This document shows, in pieces, positions 12,130-24,338 of a DNA stretch of 64,000 bases. Origin of the DNA: Acanthococcus lagerstroemiae (taxonomy: Eukaryota; Arthropoda; Insecta; Hemiptera; Eriococcidae); NCBI GenBank assembly GCA_031841125.1, contig CM063114.1, positions 58,550,955-58,614,954 of the forward strand, in the 5' to 3' direction. Position numbers and translations under genes: made by a program. The notes under the pieces were generated by a model that saw nothing but the letters and a program-made list of their open reading frames with translations, had not been told where the DNA came from and did no database searches. How positions within the stretch are numbered: position 1 is the stretch's first letter; every line of letters begins with the position of its first letter.

Positions 12130-14498
12130 TCAATATATTGGAAATTGTTTGTCAATTTTTGCAGACCATGCTTGTAAACCACCTTCGACGTCGTAAATAG
12201 ATTTCATATTCAGTTTCGACTTTAACATATTCACAGCGATTTGAGAATCGTTTCCGCGTCTGCAGATGAATATAACTGAAAAGCAAGTATTTCTGAACTG
12301 CAATTTTCTGCTTATTGTAAAATTAGATATGTTCATGAATGAATTCAACATCTTAGCAGAAACTGAGGTGGTTTATTGACATCACACATTAAATATCTTC
12401 ACGATACTGACCCCATCCCATGTCCTTCAAAATTATTTTAGAAAACTGGGAGATTAGAAACATTCCTTAACCAATTAGAAAATGTAATTTTTAGCAGTAT
12501 TAACCATTCACAACTGCCGTAGCACAGGATTTCGAGTCCGTGAAAAAAGGATCTAGAACTCATATGGATTTAGGTCCCTCTTCCAACGTTTAAACTGATG
12601 TCAAAAACCAATGATACAGTGAACTGTTGTTTCTTTTGCAAGAAATAAATTCGATTACGAAACTATTAACCGAGCAAAATTAACCACTTACTTTTAGGGT
12701 CACCGACAGTACGTTTGAGATCTTCGATTTTCTGAATGACATATTCTGCTTGTCGCTCCAGAGTATTAATATGTATGTTCAACGAATTGGAGAGATGACA
12801 CATATCGTACTCAGGAATCGACCTGACATCAATTAGTATATGCGGTTCTTTCTCGGACCTTAGTTTGAATAATTCATGTACAGTGATTCGTTCGTCCGAA
12901 TTCAACAACGACACTGACGAAGTCTGTAAAGAAAAAACACAAAATTAACGTAATACCCAAGTAACCATACAACAAAGGTCAGCTGGAAACTTACTTTATC
13001 ATTCGCAGCGGATCCACAAAATTGTTCGTAATCGATCAGACTTTTGATTTTTGGATTGATACCGCATACATCGCAGTCCAGTTTCTTTTTTCGCAGTCTT
13101 ATACAACGGAATGTAGTATCATAACCATCAAACAGCAACATTCTGCCGGATAAGGTTTCTTCTAGATCTAGTATTATTTTTATAGCTTCCAATGCTTGTA
13201 AAACACCGATCACGCCGCATACTGCAACATTACCAATTTTGTTACAATCTAAACATGGATTTCTAGAATATAAATGTACATACTAATAACCAGTTGAAAA
13301 GTTTGAAATGACTTATCTACCTGGCCCCAATACACCTGAACTGCTGCAGTTATTTACCGTATTAGGAGGCGGTGGCTGCGGGTACAGACACCTATAGCAG
13401 GGCGAACATAAATGATTATAAATGGTAAGCTGGCCCTCCAACTGCAATGCAGAACCGCTTACTAATGGTTTTTTGGTAAATATGCACGCGTCATTCAGTA
13501 GATATCGTGTTGCTACGTTATCGGTAGCGTCTAATATTACGTCGTATTGACTTAAAATAGAAATGGCGTTTTCGCTCGTAAGTTGGCATTTATGATGATT
13601 TATCTTCACTTGTTCATTCAATCTGTAAAAGTACAAAACCAATGATTATAAATGTGTCAAGAACATCGAACATAGGCTTCGGCTATAAGACCACAACTCA
13701 CTTCTTAAGTTTCTTACAGGCCGAATTTATTTTGGAAATACCTATATCTTCCTCAGTGTGCAGAATCTGACGATGCAGATTGTTGATTTCAACGTCGTCA
13801 TAATCGACCAAACCGATGGTACCTAAAGCAAATTAAAAGACAATTCAATTTGAACACGCTACAAATTCAAAGCTGAACTCTGGAAGTAGAAAAATAACGT
13901 TAACAAGAGTATTCGCGTTTTCTGTTTTCGAAACGCCGACAAGGCAAAACCAACATGAATAAATGTATCACCTTGCTTCACGATTAACAAGACTGGGTGT
14001 CTACTCGAACAATCTGAAGAAATTTCAAAGTAAAACCAAGCAGTTATGCTCACCTACACCAGCTGAAACCAAGTACAGCGCCGCCGGGCATCCTAATCCA
14101 CCTACGCCGACGATCAGTACAGCTGAATTCCGCAATTTCTCTTGCCCTAATGGAGGAAATTACAGTGTTAAGCAAGCGAAATATAAAATTTTAAAATGTT
14201 CAGAACATTGGGAACATACCTTTTAGTCCTACAACTGGGAGAATTATTTGACGACTGTATCTCGGGATGTCAGCAGCAATCGAATCAGTTTTTTCACCCT
14301 TACTGGCCTGCAATTTGATTAAAAATTTAGCTTAGTCCGAAACTCGGATTCGAGATATGTAACTAAAAGATACTTAATTCAATTACGTACTTCCCGAACT
14401 TTAATGGACGAAAGTAGATCCCTTTTCTCTTGTAACTGCTTGGAGAGACATGCAATTTCGTCTTCTAATTGTTGAATGTCTAACGTGTCTCCACTCAT
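12130..14498 (-). CDS. Mocs3: MOCS3/Uba4: adenylyltransferase and sulfurtransferase
   Basis: Activates the ubiquitin-like proteins MOCS2A (molybdenum cofactor) and Urm1 (tRNA 2-thiolation) by adenylation, then thiocarboxylates them. Eight exons on the minus strand, read from high to low: 14498-14391, 14307-14220, 14146-14054, 13822-13702, 13622-13321, 13221-12995, 12923-12692, 12275-12130. Phases agree and give 438 residues (human 460). A short N-terminal coiled-coil-like stretch ([20 protein letters not shown]) precedes the E1 domain with the nucleotide loop [15 protein letters not shown] (about 75-90). Zinc cysteines appear as CYRC (about 212/215) and CDVC (287/290); the E1 catalytic Cys is in [10 protein letters not shown] (about 229). 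The C-terminal rhodanese domain (about 313-438) ends with the active loop CRRGNDSQ, Cys about 395. All catalytic residues are present. It is head to head with Elongin B and tail to tail with GALT. Confidence 0.97.
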
Positions 14499-15225
14499 TT
14501 TGAAATCTAAAAATGTTGAGGAGTAGAATAACGAATCAGCCAAGTGCTGGTTCTTTTTGAGTTGGAAAACAGTACTTCGAGCGATATAACCTCCGAATGC
14601 GGCAGAAATTTATCCTTCTTCACGATTCGGGATGATCATGAGCAACTTTTTTCACGACCATTTCTTGTTTACAAAATTTATTGATAAATAATCCGAAAAT
14701 CATAGAGGCTTTATTCCCTTTGTACTGGATGGTGTAATGATTTCATTTAGCCAGCGCTGTTGCCATGTTGCACCTTGCATGTTCACCAATCACCATCGAC
14801 AGGAATAGTGAATACCGTACTTTCAAACTGTTTCAAGAATGGACCTTAAATATCTGTTTTTAAGGATCATTTTTCTCGCAACAATTGAAAATGCACATAC
14901 AAAGTGAGGCGGATGCAAGCAAGGCTTCCAAGCCAAATTTGCAATTTTAAAATTTGAATTCTCAGGTGTTTACCAATTACATCAAATCATCGATGAGTCT
15001 GAGGAAAAATTTGTGAATTCGGAATTATTTTGAGAATAGAATCAAAGTTTCCAAGTATCCAAGTGCGTCTTGTTCTAGTTCTAATTATTTATTATAATGG
15101 TATTTATTTACCTTATGATGAAACATCGTGTTTGTTCCTAATTTATGGTAAATTTTATTCAATAACTCTTGTCATCGCCCCGTTTCTTTCGTTTTTCTGT
15201 TCAATTCCTACCTTGAGGTCAAAAA
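14499..15225. promoter_or_regulatory. Shared divergent promoter region of MOCS3 and Elongin B
   Basis: The 727 bp between two divergent start codons must hold both 5' leaders and both promoters. No TATA box or other firm core element could be assigned; the call rests on gene arrangement alone. Confidence 0.5.
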
Positions 15226-16730
15226 ATGGTAAGAGTCTTCGAGTTAATTTTTTCTTCAAAAACGAGATATTTTTGCTTACAACATTTTAATGTGAAATCT
15301 AGACTCATATTTTCAGAATTCATCAAGTATATGGAATTTTGCTGTGATTTCTAGGATGTATATTTAATGGTTCAACGGAAAAAACTGACCATTTTCACGG
15401 ATGCTAAAGATAATACTGAAATCTATGAAGTGAAGAAAATGATCGAGGGTAAGTACAGTGGTGATCAAATGAGATAAACTTCATGATCAATCGATGGTTT
15501 TCAGTACAATTGAGATAGTTTTTTCCCGTTCGTGTCTGTTTCAAAAAAGTATCAAAAACTCACAGACGGGGCGGTATCACAGGGGAAACGGTAGGTAAGA
15601 AATTCACACTGAACGCGTTAACGACGCAGCACGTGTACTCAGGAAATGATTCGTGATTGGTTGCGAAATCGAACTCGTGGACGCATTAGTCTGTGGTCTG
15701 TCTCAGAGTTCTTGATACTCGTATTTGGAAGAGACTATAATCCCGAAACTTGCGAGTTGGGCACAAAAACTACCGCTCAGTACTCAGTTATGTAAATGTG
15801 GCACTGTTTGATCAAAGCGGACTACAGAGTCAGTTGGATCACTTCAGAATTAAAATTATGTTCTGTCGGATCAAATTGGTTTCACGTATACATGTTTGGA
15901 ATTGCAGCTTTGATTTTTGCTTTTCAATATACTTGTGACAAGTTTTATTCGACGTGACACGAATCTCGAAAGTCTTGAAGTTCGCCCTCTGATTGAATAT
16001 AATATACGCGCTGAATAGTTATTTATTAAATGTTGGGCTTCAAATTCAAACCAGTTTTTTGTAGCATGTAAAGCAAACAGGTTCATTGCTTTGAAAATTT
16101 AATGTTGCTTAGTATATTACGTAGCTTGCAGTGTTTGAAACTGCAAAAAGTAAATTTGAAATAAAAATGTATCCTACAGTTTTTTACCAGAAATTATACG
16201 GGTTCTTCAAAAAGTTGCATGGTATGAACGAAGACATTTCCCCGCTGAACATCTTTTGATCATACATTTTCCCTTACTCATCTATGTTCTTGAGATACTG
16301 TTGAACACTCGAAATAACTCAGTCAGTAATCCACAGTACTTCGAATGCTGAACGATAATATTTTCCTCTTGTTCGCAGGAATTATCAAAGTACCCCCAAA
16401 GGATCAACTGTTGTTTACCAAAGATCAGGAGATCATGGAAGATGATAAAATACTCTCGGAATACGGGTACACGACTGCAATCGCTCGAGCTCAATCACCT
16501 GGCTTTATTGGACTAGCTTTAAGGTGAAAATATATTTTTGTATCCGAGTTCTGGTAGTCGATACCTGTAGGTTACTTTCTTTGACAAATTAATTACGATT
16601 CTTCGATAAAACGTGTTGCAGGCAAGAAAATGGAGAATTTGAATCATTAGATCTCGAGCCATACTCCACTCCTCCAGATTTACCGTATGTAATGAAAAAT
16701 AATACCGATTGTCAAGACGGAGGAAATTAA
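15226..16730 (+). CDS. EloB: Elongin B (transcription elongation factor B subunit 2)
   Basis: Ubiquitin-like subunit that pairs with Elongin C, in the Elongin elongation complex and in Cullin-2/5 ubiquitin ligases with VHL or SOCS-box receptors. Four exons: 15226-15228 (the ATG alone, followed directly by GTAAGA), 15355-15448, 16379-16523, 16622-16730, giving 116 residues (human 118). The N terminus then reads M-DVYLMVQRKKLTIFTDAKD, the expected beta-hairpin start of the family; IMEDDKILSEYGYT and SPGFIGLALR match the ubiquitin fold, and the tail SLDLEPYSTPPDLPYVM is the Elongin-B-specific extension. The unusual feature is the first coding exon with only the start codon, supported by homology (family proteins begin M-DV) and by the donor immediately after ATG. 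Exon 3 is reached through a 930-bp intron. Confidence 0.93.
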
Positions 16731-17801
16731 TTTTACTATCCATCCTGTACATTAAATTATTGATAATGTAAATAATTTTATATTTTGCTTAATTTCTGTG
16801 ATTTATTCAAAGAAGTATCGTTTTTTGATACCGATTTGTTGTGAATTTTGTCCCTAGTGATATTTTGCAAGGTACTCGTATTGGAGGGAATTATCAATAA
16901 GAGTTTTTAACAAAAATAGCTCGGAGTGTCAAAAAGGGTACCCGCCTTTTGTGGACTTCGTTTCATTAATGTTAGAAGAGAAAGATACGTAGGAGCACAA
17001 ACCTGATTCTTCCGCGTTCAAAAAAAATAGATTTCTTTGATCTGGTGTACTTGTAGATATTCTGATATCGACTTTTCACACAAATTGGATGGAAAAATCA
17101 ATACATCATTAGGAGTGGAGAAGATATTTCTGCATGACCTTGGGTTTAACAGTATACGGTGAGAACTGGAGCGAAGCAAATCTCATTGTGAGAGGATGGC
17201 AAACGAATTTCATAACCAAAGGGCCTCAAATCAGCATTGCTAACCGTGGCATTTTTGTACCACTTTTAAAGTTCATCACATTAGTAGCGCAATTTGTATT
17301 TCATTAATTCTAATGTTTTTTCAACTTTATTCCTTGAAAACATTCTCGAGTCTTAAGGAATTTGCCAATTTTCGGCGAACGCTTTACATATTATATGAAC
17401 TGTTCTTCACTGTTTACATATTTAATTACCGAATAACAGTCAATGAGGCCTACAAATTTCTTCTTCAGTTTTTTGTGAAAATAAATATGGTAATCCACTA
17501 TTCCCTCTTTAATTATGTAGTATACTAATTCTGCCGCTTTAAAGTGAACTATTTCATACTGAAGGTAAACCATGCGTACGTCCACGTTGAAATTAACGCC
17601 TTTGTTTCTAGTCAATACTACTGAGATGTTCGCTCTACGACAGCCGGCATCCGGCTTTCTAATCACAGCTTTAAAGCAATTTCCTAACAACTTAGCGATT
17701 TATTTATCAAAGTATAAAAGTGAACATTGGCGAAGTTACAACAATGAGAACACAGCATCAACACTTCCAGCTAACTGTACAAGAGGAACAAATTTACAAA
17801 C
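16731..17801. other. Tail-to-tail interval between Elongin B and NDC1
   Basis: AT-rich, about 1.07 kb. Short open frames here show no recognisable family. It presumably carries the 3' untranslated regions of the two convergent genes. Confidence 0.5.
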
Positions 17802-19439
17802 TTAATTCCTAAACTGTATAAAATTACTAAACAATTTCTCATCTTCGGAAGACAGCGATAGATCCTTAACATACGATCCAAAATCAATGGCCATTTTATA
17901 TAGACTACTTTTAGCGACATTAGTCAAGTTCTTCTTCACCTGCAATACTGACGAGTTGGGTTTTTTGTTCACTATAACGACTAGTTTATTGAGAGTGACG
18001 TGCAGGCGTAACAACACGTGTATGATGGTGGCTAGGTCTTGCTGAATGATACCGAACCGATCCTCAGCCTTCGAGGCCGCCGCCATATTGGCTAGGCTGT
18101 AACACGCCAGCGAAACGGCTTGGTAATGCTGCAACGCACACTCCAGTTGTTTTTCGGTCATGTCTTCGATTAAATACGCCACAGGTCTGAGTGTTTTCAG
18201 GAAATCAAACAGCTTGTTAACAAAGCTGTCGTCTCGTTTTTCGCTCTGCGCATCCAAAAACCTAGGGTAATGCGACGGCGACAACGGACGCATCTTGGAG
18301 AAATACCTGTCCGCGGTCGGAAACGGTCTCGTACTCTCAACCGGAGCTGACTTCGATGTAATTCTATCCAGCTGCGCGATCGTATCCACGATCAGTTTGA
18401 TCGCTTCGTTCGATAATTCCCTCCAGACATAAGGATGACCGCCTGGATAACTGAGCGAGAAAATCTGCTTTCTTCTAGAACCGTCGAACTGCGAAACGAC
18501 GTTCAAATCGTAATACCCCAGGTACTGCAATAAAGGAACGTTGCTAGTCGCCATTGCGTCTTTCAGAGTGAATTCGCCGCTTGGTTTTGAATTGGGGTCG
18601 GCGGTGATCGGAAAATCTATCTTGCTAGTTAAGTAAATGTCAAACAGAAGCTTTAAAATTAAATTGTTGAACAGAAAGAATGCGTTCAGCAACCACAAAC
18701 AGTAGAGAATAAACGGGTTGAATATCGTCGTGTACGTAATGTCACATTTAACTGAAAGTAAATAACAGAGAAACGTACAGAATGAAATACCTTTAAGCAA
18801 ATAAAATATAACGAATATAAAGCAGTAGTAAAATGATCTAAGAGAAACATCTTTCACGGCTACGATGATTGTCGGCATGATTAAACTATGATTGTGTTGG
18901 ATTACGGAGAAATATTTGAAGCTCTTTTGATAGACGAAATCATACAAGAAAAACATAACGTTGATCCATATAGCGTTGTTTATCAAGATTATTATCGTTT
19001 CGGTTAGCTGGTCGTCAGGATTTCTGGTGTTTGATTCTTCGGGGCCGACAAAGTAACTTTTCAGCGCAATGAAGAATACGATAACCGACAGGATACCTCG
19101 CAGCAAGTAAACGAAGAACCACAACAGATTATTCGGCGAGAGTTTCTGGCAAATGTAGCGGAACCGGGACACACCATCGCACGGATTTGCTCTCAAGTAC
19201 TGAGTGCTTTCCGTGAGGATAAATACGCCGGACAAGAGAAACTGGACGAAAGTAATGATGAAAAACTGTGGTTTTACCAAATTCTTAAGCCATGTTACCA
19301 CCCACAATAAGGTTGGTTCTCTGAGATCCACGGATGCAATAAATTGGAGGACCAAAATCTGGATGCTGACATGCCAAAACGTAATGTAGAATAGTCGTCT
19401 GAAGAGAATCCTTTTCAAGCCTTGATGTACTTTAGCCAT
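17802..19439 (-). CDS. Ndc1: Transmembrane nucleoporin NDC1
   Basis: A 545-residue protein from a single exon (human about 674; several insects are shorter). NDC1 anchors the nuclear pore scaffold in the pore membrane and supports pore assembly, with Aladin and the Nup93/Nup53 module as partners. The N-terminal half shows six strongly hydrophobic segments (about 15-40, 58-77, 102-125, 145-170, 203-230, 240-270), as expected. The soluble C-terminal half carries the family block QFDGSRRKQIFSLSYPGG followed by HPYVWREL and a helical end. The start is the first Met of the open frame and gives a basic, amphipathic N terminus before segment 1, typical of the family. It is divergently arranged with Nup93, another pore protein. 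No introns were seen, unlike its neighbour. Confidence 0.94.
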   Translation of the reverse strand: MAKVHQGLKRILFRRLFYITFWHVSIQILVLQFIASVDLREPTLLWVVTWLKNLVKPQFFIITFVQFLLSGVFILTESTQYLRANPCDGVSRFRYICQKLSPNNLLWFFVYLLRGILSVIVFFIALKSYFVGPEESNTRNPDDQLTETIIILINNAIWINVMFFLYDFVYQKSFKYFSVIQHNHSLIMPTIIVAVKDVSLRSFYYCFIFVIFYLLKGISFCTFLCYLLSVKCDITYTTIFNPFILYCLWLLNAFFLFNNLILKLLFDIYLTSKIDFPITADPNSKPSGEFTLKDAMATSNVPLLQYLGYYDLNVVSQFDGSRRKQIFSLSYPGGHPYVWRELSNEAIKLIVDTIAQLDRITSKSAPVESTRPFPTADRYFSKMRPLSPSHYPRFLDAQSEKRDDSFVNKLFDFLKTLRPVAYLIEDMTEKQLECALQHYQAVSLACYSLANMAAASKAEDRFGIIQQDLATIIHVLLRLHVTLNKLVVIVNKKPNSSVLQVKKNLTNVAKSSLYKMAIDFGSYVKDLSLSSEDEKLFSNFIQFRN

Positions 19440-20011
19440 TGCGATTTCTGTTTTGAAACGAAATACTAGACTAAGAAGATACTTGCATCACTCAGGAATC
19501 TAGTCCTGAACATAACGGATCGTTGAGGTCACCACACATTCACAGTGGTAAATAGTTCAATTAAGCTAAAAACTTACAGTATACTGAACGGAAAGTCGAT
19601 AATGAAGTTACAGGATCAAAAATTTCAACTTTCAACTTTTCAAAGGGGTATCCATAACCATAGTTCGCAACTTTAGAACTCCAAACTCAAATAAAATATT
19701 CGAATTTGCCGCATTGCCGGTGCTGATTGAATATCATTTTTTGTATAAAGATAACTCTGGGCGTAGAATAGATTATACGCGTACATTCTACGTCTATTCT
19801 ACCCAAGATTCAAAAGCAAAGTAGCTGACATCTCGCGGATGTTTTTGGGTTTTTGGCATTTTATCGCCTCCACTGCAAAAGTCAAAAAAATTGCGTATCA
19901 AAACAAAAATGTAACGAGGTTTTCAAACATTCTGTTCGTATTCTTGCAAGATTCTTTAGAAACTTCTTCCTACCGGTTCTCTTACTAATTGCCAATATTT
20001 TGTTCGTAATC
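19440..20011. promoter_or_regulatory. Shared divergent promoter region of NDC1 and Nup93
   Basis: Only 572 bp separate the two start codons, so both promoters must lie here or overlap. A short imperfect inverted repeat (tagaatagattatacgcgtac with tacattctacgtctattct, about 19764-19803) lies near the middle. An upstream in-frame ATG of Nup93 exists (19853), but the homology-based start at 20012 is preferred. Confidence 0.55.
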
Positions 20012-23000
20012 ATGGAGGAAACAGATTTAAATAATTTACTGATAAATGCCGAACAGTTGGCACTGAACCCGGAAGAAAATATCGGAGAATTACCGAAGAT
20101 AGAAAGAACGTTGAAGCAGGTTTTCGATGCTACAAGTGAGCTTTGGTCCAGACTAACTAGCGAAGGATTAAAGGACAATGAAGCGTAAGTAAACATATCT
20201 TTTTACAAATTCCAGTCTAATTTGGCAGTTAGTTCTAGTAGGACAACCATCCCGCCCCCTGTATTCCAAACTAGTTCATATTTTCAGAAATCTTCTATTG
20301 TCATCAAGAGGAGTCGATTTACCACATTTGTCGCAGCAGTTAGAACGTATTACTGCCCGACGATCTTTACAGCCGCTGGATCCGACTCCAGTGACTGACA
20401 TCGACGCGTTTTTGAAAAATGAGCTGGAAAATTCAATTCTATCTATTGTTGAGCATACTAGTCAAAAAGTGAGCACCAAATAGCCGGTTATTTCTTTCAA
20501 TCTTGTGTTGTACTTTTATGCTTGATTTTAAACGTGAATTTTCTTAGCTTGAAGAAGAATTCCAAAAGAATATGGATGAAGAGCTGAAACGGTCCGCTCG
20601 AACTCGAAGATTGAAGTTTTTGAATTGTCTTTATGGTCTATCTGAATTAGATCCAGAAATTCCAGTCACCAGAAAAGTAAAATGATTGAAATGAAATTAT
20701 GTTTAAATGTGTACGTTCATGTTATAATCGATGAAATTTTATCTCAGGTATACCCTCTCAAAGAATTGTACTTCAGTTCTGCCAGTCATTTAGACCAGTA
20801 CCAAATAGCCTACGCCGAAGCACTGATCGAATACAACAGAGAGGTGTTAAGTGGGAAAACGAGAGTGGACGTATTATCCAGATTTATGTCAGTCGTCTCG
20901 CCTCATGATCAGGTATTTATTCGAGTGATGAGTTTTAAAACTAAGTGAAAACGTATTTTTTACTGTGTTCATCTCTGTTAGAAAATCAGTGAACTGTGGA
21001 AAATAACGTCTACGATGAGTCAGATACCTCCTGTTGGTAAAAGCAACGTTTTAGAAGCTAGAACCAGTCCAATGATAGTTGATAAAATGATACGCCAAGC
21101 GAGGATATATCTAGAAGATCGGTTAGTTGCTCTTAATCGTAGTCTGATCCGAAGCATGTTTCTTGAAACAAATACTGTAGCGTACTGAGCATAACTCGAA
21201 GGTAACAACACTTCGCAGGGTGCAGTTAAGCTACGGTGTGGAAACACTAAACATTGACGAATACCGCTGGAGGTTTTATTTGGACAAGAGTAATAAAAAA
21301 TTCTGTCTTTTGGTTAGTTATAAGGTGTTTATGGAAACGGTTGTATCGAGCAATATGCTAAAAGCTTTGAGAGGAGGAGAACCGGGCACGTATTCACTTG
21401 TGCGCAGTTTTGTCAAAGCAGGCAATGTGGCCGAGTATTTGGGAATGGAGCAAGTATTCGTTGATGGATTGCCATTTTGGCCGGTATTCTATTATTGCCT
21501 TCGATGCGGTGATTTAGATGCTGCTCTACATTGTGTCAAACAACTGGGGTAAGTAAACTGAAGACATATTTATAGAATAGAACGACGGTTGCATAGTTGC
21601 TTTAGTTGTATGAAATATTGGATGTTATTCGTGTTGGATTGCGGGGTGTAAACCCGATTTTCATGGATACTATTTCAAAACTTATGTATTCTGATCGACT
21701 AATCAGATGTTATCATTTCCGGTGACAGTAATGATTTCGGCGACCTGATTAAAATCGTCAGTGAAATGAAAAATTCGTCTTCTCGACGTCTCTTGCCGCA
21801 AACTGAAAAAAGTTTTCTGCTAGATTACAAACGTATGGTGAGAAACACTCCGGATCCGTTTAAAAGGTAAGAGGCTTAATGTTGCGCCGTACGAATTGAC
21901 TTCTGTTAATCTAGAATTCAAATTGAATTATAATTTTTGACAGAATTGTGTATTGTGCTATCGGTGGTTGCGACGTGACCGATAAACATCCCGAGGTAGT
22001 GAAGACTGCTGACGACTATTTGTGGCTGAGATTATGCCAAGTTAGAGACGTAAGCGATGAAGGTCAATCCGGTGATCTGTCTCCGGCTAATACAGATCGA
22101 CTTTCGTACGCGTTGTTGCAGTCGTTGATATCAGAGGAGTATGGTTCGTATGTTTGCTAGCTTTTAGTAAGATTGGTACCCGTGCTGATACCTAATACAA
22201 GATCTGTCAGAAGAGATTTCGGACTTCGTCGTTGTATTTCTGGAATAAGTTTCATTCTGCCGTTGGATTTGCAGGCGAAACGTATTTCAACGCTTCAGAG
22301 CAACCTCATGTGTACTTCCAAATGCTGTTCCTGACCGGCCAGTTTGAGGCTGGAATTGAAATACTGTACCGGAGTGCCAAATTCGCCACGCATTCCGTTC
22401 ATATTGCCATCGCCCTTAATGAACAGGGTCTTCTCGCACTATCTGATAACATTTCCAGACCAATTTGTAAGATCCGAGAAAGAAATTTCTTAATGTTTTA
22501 TAGCAAATTCGTCAGCTGACTTGAATTCTTTGTATTGTAGTATCGTCTGTGTATAATTCCGATCCGAAGCCATTGAAGCGGTTGAATTTCTGCACCATCA
22601 TCAAAACGTATGCGGGGGCCATGCCGGATGCAGATTCAGAGATAGCGTTGAATTATCTGTTTTGCTTGAGGTACCTGTTTCAACAATCTGCGCTAGTGTT
22701 GTAGAAAAACGTTGGCTGTATTTGTAATGAGAGATGATTCTCCCTCACAGGAATGTCTGTTACGCAGTTAAAGAAAAGAATTTGCACATGTTCCCGCAAC
22801 TGGTTTACGAACTAATTTTGAGTACCGAAAAATATGATCAGATTTTGGGATACTTGGAACCTGATGGCTGTCGCGTCAAAGGGTTGTACGATCAGTTCAC
22901 AGGCTCTAAGGTAGGATCATTTTTGATGCAGTTTTAAATATTGAGCACCCAGCTGATTTTAAGTTTTTTAACTGGGTTTTTTGATTGCTATTTTATTTCA

Positions 23001-24338
23001 TTAAAATTAGATCATATCGAAATCGTGCATAAATTTAATTATTAAATATAAATAAGATGAAATTATAGATTAAAAAGTGTTTATATTGAATATTTTTAGA
23101 TTTATCAAGTATATATAATTATAAGTCAAGTAGGAATTTTCATAATGAAATTAATTTAAAAACGATTTATTCAATTAATAGATCTAATTCAATTAAAAAA
23201 TCGTGGACTTCGAAAACATTTGTTCGTTATAAGATCAACTGATACTAACTTCAAAATTCAATAATTTATAATGTTGTTCGTTTTGATTTTTTAGTTCCAA
23301 AGCGACGATTTAATTTATCACGTGGCTAATTACTTGGAATCCAAAGGAGATTACTTTAACGCCATTAAACTTTATGAACTGAGCGGGGTGAGTAATTTGA
23401 AACTAAACTAGAATTTGTCATATCAGTCCGTACCTATATGTATAATATGGATTTTGAAATGTATTCTGTTTGACAGCATTATGAAAAGGTGATGTTAGTT
23501 TGGAGTAGTCAAATGAGTCGACATCTGACCAATATGAGCAGCCAGTCGGAAGAAATCAGAAATAATTTACGCATGTACGCTGAGATGTTCATGAAACGCA
23601 CAGATAATACTAAAGTTTCCCTGCATGCCGATACCAGTTATGTTTTCGATGCATTCAACATGCTGTTTGAATTCTTCCAATTTTACAACAATAAGGAACA
23701 CCATGCTGCATTATCGGTAAATATTCTTAATATTGGTTGTGTTTCTTTACGAGAGCAAATGGAACTCGAATTACCAGACTACCTGGTATTTCTGTTCTCA
23801 GATCATCCAGCAGTCAAGATTCCTACCACTGTCAAATGAAGAAGTAGAACTAAAAGTAAATGAATTCAAATCAGCTAATATGATGATCGTTCAAGTATTA
23901 CCAAATATTCTAATCGCCGTTATGAATATCTTACACGCACAGTATCAAAATCTGCAGTAAGTATTTGAGTAGTAATCACTCAATGTCAGTCCCCTTGAGT
24001 TTTCGCATCTCACGCTTTCTATCATTTTTCTTTTCAGACAAGGTTTCAGTTCCAGACAGATGGATGATTCTTTTGAGAAGGTAAGCACGAATAACGAGAG
24101 AAAAGTGCGTGCTCTAGAAGTTGGATCGCTGGGATATCCCTAATTCTTTGAGCAGTGACTTTGACTCATGTTTTCCAACCCAACATCAAGTCTAAAACTG
24201 GGTTTCATTATTTTACAGGCTGCTGCAGCTTTACGCCAAAAAGCTCAAGCAATCACGTCCTTTGTTGGTCGTGTCCCGTTTCAGTTTACCAACGATATTT
24301 ACTCAAGGCTAGTTCAAATGGAAGTGTCGATGCAGTAA
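20012..24338 (+). CDS. Nup93: Nucleoporin Nup93
   Basis: Core scaffold nucleoporin of the inner ring, binding Nup205/Nup188, Nup155 and Nup62 complexes. Sixteen in-phase exons: 20012-20184, 20288-20468, 20548-20676, 20748-20912, 20982-21121, 21318-21548, 21729-21866, 21944-22143, 22275-22466, 22541-22670, 22751-22910, 23295-23387, 23477-23716, 23802-23956, 24038-24080, 24219-24338, giving about 829 residues (human 819). The N-terminal coiled coil (LLINAEQLALNPEENIGELP) binds the Nup62 complex in the family; hallmark blocks include SSRGVDLPHLSQQLE, GEPGTYSLVRSF, FYYCLRCGDLDAAL, GGCDVTDKHPEV, DDYLWLRL and the ending SRLVQMEVSMQ. The body is all-helical. Exon 6 has an alternative in-frame acceptor at 21219 that would add 33 residues not seen in human Nup93, so 21318 is preferred. 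No decay was seen. Confidence 0.95.

Noticed and set aside
21219..21317. Extra 33 codons at the start of Nup93 exon 6
   Set aside because: In frame with an acceptor, but homology with human Nup93 resumes exactly at 21318, so it is treated as intron.
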